From Selenomonas dianae (GTDB taxonomy: Bacteria > Bacillota > Negativicutes > Selenomonadales > Selenomonadaceae): a stretch of DNA of 64,000 nt. Position 1 is the first letter of the stretch. Each line of letters begins with the position of its first letter. A program made the position numbers and the translations under genes. The notes below the pieces were generated by a model. It ran no database searches and was not told the DNA's origin. It saw only the letters and a program-made list of their open reading frames with translations. The stretch spans positions 878,001 to 942,000 of the forward strand of contig NZ_CP128650.1 in assembly GCF_030644225.1 (NCBI RefSeq), written 5' to 3'. Below, piece after piece: positions 61,506 through 64,000 of this stretch.

Positions 61506-61527
61506 CTAAGGAAACACTGATCAATTA
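61506..61527 (+). repeat. Dispersed repeat AAGGAA(A/G)CACTGAT(C/A)AATT
   Basis: AAGGAAACACTGATCAATT here matches 17 of 19 bases at 42200-42218, next to the IS remnant; a weaker match is at 41091. Probably the edge of a mobile or repetitive element. Confidence 0.6.
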
Positions 61528-61577
61528 CGAATGACTGATTTTGAGTGTTTCATACTTACCGATGAGGATAGATACGG

Positions 61578-62522
61578 ATGGAACTAAAGATATTCACGAC
61601 GTTCCGGACAATTGTGCGCACGGGGAGTTTTACAAAGGCGGCGCGCCTCCTCAGCTACACGCCGTCGACGATCACGTTCCACATTGCATAGCTGGAAAAG
61701 CTGACGGGGGTACCGCTTTTTGAGAAAAGTGGGCGGCGTATGGTTCTGACAAAGGCAGGCGAGGCACTGATTCCGTATGTGGACGAGGTGCTTGCGGCGG
61801 CGAACAAGATCAAGAACTTTCAATACGGCATTGCCGCCTATCAGGGAACACTCACGGTCGGTGCGCCGGAGTCGCTGCTCTGCTTCCGTCTGCCTCCCTT
61901 GCTCAAACGTCTGCATGCGCACGCACCACGCGTCGATTTGCGTCTGCGCTCGCTCACGAGCCGCGATGTCGTTGCGGCTCTCAACGACGGACAGCTCGAT
62001 GTCGGTTTCGCGTATACGATTCAAGAAAGAGACGAGGAGAGTCTTGTGTTCTGGGAGTTCGAGGAGAGCCCTGTGCATTTCTACACCGCAGTCAGTACAG
62101 CCGCATGGTGTCCGGACTTTCGAGAGCAGGCGATGGAGATCGATGAGATGCCGCTGATCACGATGCCGCATCCGGGTGAGATTCGGAAGATAGCGGACGA
62201 CTACTTTCGAAAACAAGCGATCTCGTTTACGAATATGATTGAGCTGCGGAGTACGCAGACCATCATCAACATGGTTGAGAATGATATGGGGATTGCCCTG
62301 CTGCCGGATTATGCGGTGCGGGAACGCATCGGGCTAGGTCGGATGGCTGTGGCATTGTCGGATCCGCTGATCGTCACGTCATACTACGGGATTCACCGGA
62401 ATAAATGGTGCAGTCCCGCAATGAATCTTTTCCTTGAAATCCTCGGGGAGGAGAGCGGACGACCGAGCGGGAAGAAATTGCTTCGTGATGAGGAGGGAGC
62501 TAATGCAGCCGATTGCCGCTGA
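61578..62522 (+). pseudogene. LysR-family regulator interrupted by an in-frame TAG
   Basis: Frame from ATG 61578 reads MELKIFTTFRTIVRTGSFTK then AARLLSYTPSTITFHIA, then TAG at 61689-61691, then LEKLTGVPLFEKSGRRMVLT and a full LysR effector domain (about 90-300). The stop sits where LysR proteins normally have Gln (HIAQLE), so one C-to-T change (CAG to TAG) explains it. The remaining frame could restart at ATG 61740 without most of the DNA-binding domain. Everything downstream is intact, so the mutation is recent, a sequencing error or a suppressed codon. Overlaps the next gene by 20 nt. Confidence 0.85.
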
Positions 62523-64000
62523 GGAAATTCAGGACTTTGACACGAGTCTCGACCGCCTGTGGGCGCGACGCGATCTCGTTATCGTTGCGACGGGTGCGCT
62601 CATCTGTTTTCGTTCCATTTACCAGCGAGCGCTATGGATCGGTACACTCGGGCGGTTTCGCTATGCCGCCGTGCGGGAGGAGGACTACGTGCTCGGAACG
62701 GCGGAGGAGATCATTCGGGATGCGGTGCGGGATGCTGCACACCTGCCTGGTGCACAAGTGGTCGTTATCTACCTCTCCTGTCTCGATATCCTTACGCGTC
62801 CGGACTTTGCAGACATTGAGCATACGCTCTCTGCGGAGACGGGTTGCATTGTGCGCTGTTTCTTCCGTGGGCCGTTGGCAAAGGCGGACGGCATTCGGCA
62901 CAAGACTGCAGAGGAGCTTCTCGCCGCGTTGCCGCCGGAGGATGGGGCGGTCACGGCATCGGCACCGCTGCCGCCGCCGATGAGCGATACGGCGGGCGTG
63001 TCGGATTTCCTGCGGGAAGAGGGCGCGGCACATATCCTTGTCACGCCGTCGGGCTGCCGCAATGCACTTGCACGCATGGATCTCATGCCGGAGCGTAGCG
63101 ATGTCTATGCGCTCATCCCACAGGCGGAGGACTACATCTTCGGTATGGAGGAGACCGCTGCCGCAGAGACCGGTATGCTTGCGGCAGAGGGAACGTACCG
63201 CACGGTGCATCTTCTCAGCTCGCCGGTGCCTGCGTTCATGGCGATGGAGGCCGCGCCGGTTCTGCAAGCTGCGGAGGAGCAGGGCTGCCGCGCGTGTGCA
63301 TCGCCGACGGATGGCTTTCATGATGCCGTGCACGGTGCTGCAGCGGCGTCGCTTCGTCTTGTGCAGGAGGCGGCCAATGGGTGGCGGGAGTCGGGGCGGA
63401 CGGTTCTCATCCTCGGGTACAGCCCGTTGTTGTTCGGCGATATGGCGCAGCTGGATGCTCCGACTGCTTTTCTCTCCGCGTACGGCTGCGATGTGCGCAT
63501 TGCAGGGCGCGACGCACTGATCGAACGCCCCGCGTTGGTCTGGTTGGTATCTGCTGCCGGCGTGTCTGCGGCGGCATGGCTGCACTGGGAATACGATGTG
63601 CCCGTTGTCCGCAGCCTGCCGTTCGGGGATGCTGGCAGGACTGCCTGGCAGGCTGAGATCGCTGCAGTGCTTGGCTTGCCCATAGAGGGGGCGTGTGTGG
63701 AGCCGACAGCGGGGGATGTGCGTGCGGACAAGATCCTCATCATCGCCGACCCGATTGTTGCCACCGCCACCGATCATCTGCTCCGTGCGTATGGATTTTG
63801 CAATATCCGCTGTGCGGCCTATGCGTGGGACGAGGAGACGGCGGCACTGTACCGACAGGCGGCAGCCGGAGCCGACGTGCTCGTCTTTCGTACGGCTGCA
63901 GAGTTGCAGTCCACATGGGATGCGGCGGATGCAGTTGTTGCCGATCCTGCGCTGCTGTCTGCGATGGGGGAGAAGCGCATCGTTCCGCTGCCGTCGGGTC
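62503..64000 (+). CDS. Nitrogenase component 1-like oxidoreductase subunit (3' end outside window)
   Basis: Open for 499 codons from ATG 62503 (MQPIAAEEIQDFD; GAGGGAG 8 nt upstream) to the window edge. The N-terminal part fits NifD/NifK-superfamily proteins: ATGALICFRSIYQRA, VVVIYLSCLDILTRPDFADI (Cys after a beta strand), GCIVRCFFRGPLAKADG, then repeated Rossmann-like segments (GRTVLILGYSPLLFGD; ADKILIIADPIV). Cysteines are few, so any metal cluster is uncertain. Such proteins occur outside nif operons and may act in tetrapyrrole, sulfur or unknown reductions. A LysR gene precedes it. Confidence 0.65.
   Translation, partial: MQPIAAEEIQDFDTSLDRLWARRDLVIVATGALICFRSIYQRALWIGTLGRFRYAAVREEDYVLGTAEEIIRDAVRDAAHLPGAQVVVIYLSCLDILTRPDFADIEHTLSAETGCIVRCFFRGPLAKADGIRHKTAEELLAALPPEDGAVTASAPLPPPMSDTAGVSDFLREEGAAHILVTPSGCRNALARMDLMPERSDVYALIPQAEDYIFGMEETAAAETGMLAAEGTYRTVHLLSSPVPAFMAMEAAPVLQAAEEQGCRACASPTDGFHDAVHGAAAASLRLVQEAANGWRESGRTVLILGYSPLLFGDMAQLDAPTAFLSAYGCDVRIAGRDALIERPALVWLVSAAGVSAAAWLHWEYDVPVVRSLPFGDAGRTAWQAEIAAVLGLPIEGACVEPTAGDVRADKILIIADPIVATATDHLLRAYGFCNIRCAAYAWDEETAALYRQAAAGADVLVFRTAAELQSTWDAADAVVADPALLSAMGEKRIVPLPSG

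Noticed and set aside
61689-61691. TAG in the LysR gene as pyrrolysine or programmed recoding
   Set aside because: No pyl genes or recoding signals are in view, and the codon replaces a common Gln; a simple CAG-to-TAG change is the easier explanation.

Overview
This window looks like a chromosome segment of a Selenomonas-like member of the Negativicutes, that is, a Firmicute with an outer membrane. Housekeeping order is Firmicute-type: fapR-plsX-fabH-fabK-fabD-fabG-acpP-fabF-rnc, rbgA-rnhB-ylqG-ylqH-yraN and rsmD-coaD-yceD-rpmF. Diderm functions sit beside it: an RND efflux pair and a two-partner secretion locus with a FhaC-type outer-membrane pore. GC is fairly high and TTG/GTG starts are frequent. 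The assignment rests on gene order and protein features only.

Layout: 1-5.8 kb is the 3' part of a type III-D-like CRISPR-Cas locus. It holds a fused double-RAMP Cas7, a Csx19-like protein, a TIGR03986-like RAMP, a 16-spacer array and cas2-cas1. Next to it (5.9-7.1 kb) are two glycine-zipper proteins behind identical 36-bp leaders; the larger has a possible PD-(D/E)XK nuclease core. 7.2-9.7 kb carries rsmD, coaD, a coiled-coil protein, yceD and rpmF. 9.7-18.6 kb is the fatty-acid/phospholipid operon, headed by fapR and ending in rnc. 18.7-23.2 kb is an RND efflux pair. 23.2-29.5 kb holds tag, four tRNAs, a Y-family polymerase with a small partner, rfbB and two exported proteins. 29.5-34.5 kb has an ArsR regulator, threonine deaminase, two universal stress proteins, tcdA, a GpsA-like enzyme, a Nudix hydrolase and tRNA-Leu. 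34.6-42.2 kb has guaB, the rbgA-to-yraN cluster and an Rpn-type nuclease. 42.2-42.7 kb is an internally deleted insertion sequence.

43.1-56.5 kb is the most unusual part: a polymorphic-toxin two-partner secretion locus on the minus strand. A full FhaB-like exoprotein (2353 aa) and a full FhaC transporter lie at opposite ends. Between them are displaced modules, each reading FhaB C-terminus or remnant, then an immunity-like gene, then a 5' fragment of fhaC. The arrangement looks like a fossil record of toxin-tip replacement, with each new tip carried between two homology arms.

56.9-61.5 kb is a trehalose PTS/phosphotrehalase locus controlled by a divergent GntR-type TreR with three visible operators. 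It is followed by a LysR gene interrupted by an amber codon and by a nitrogenase-component-1-like protein that runs off the window.

The best candidates for something undescribed are the toxin-module array and the paired glycine-zipper/nuclease-like genes beside the CRISPR locus.
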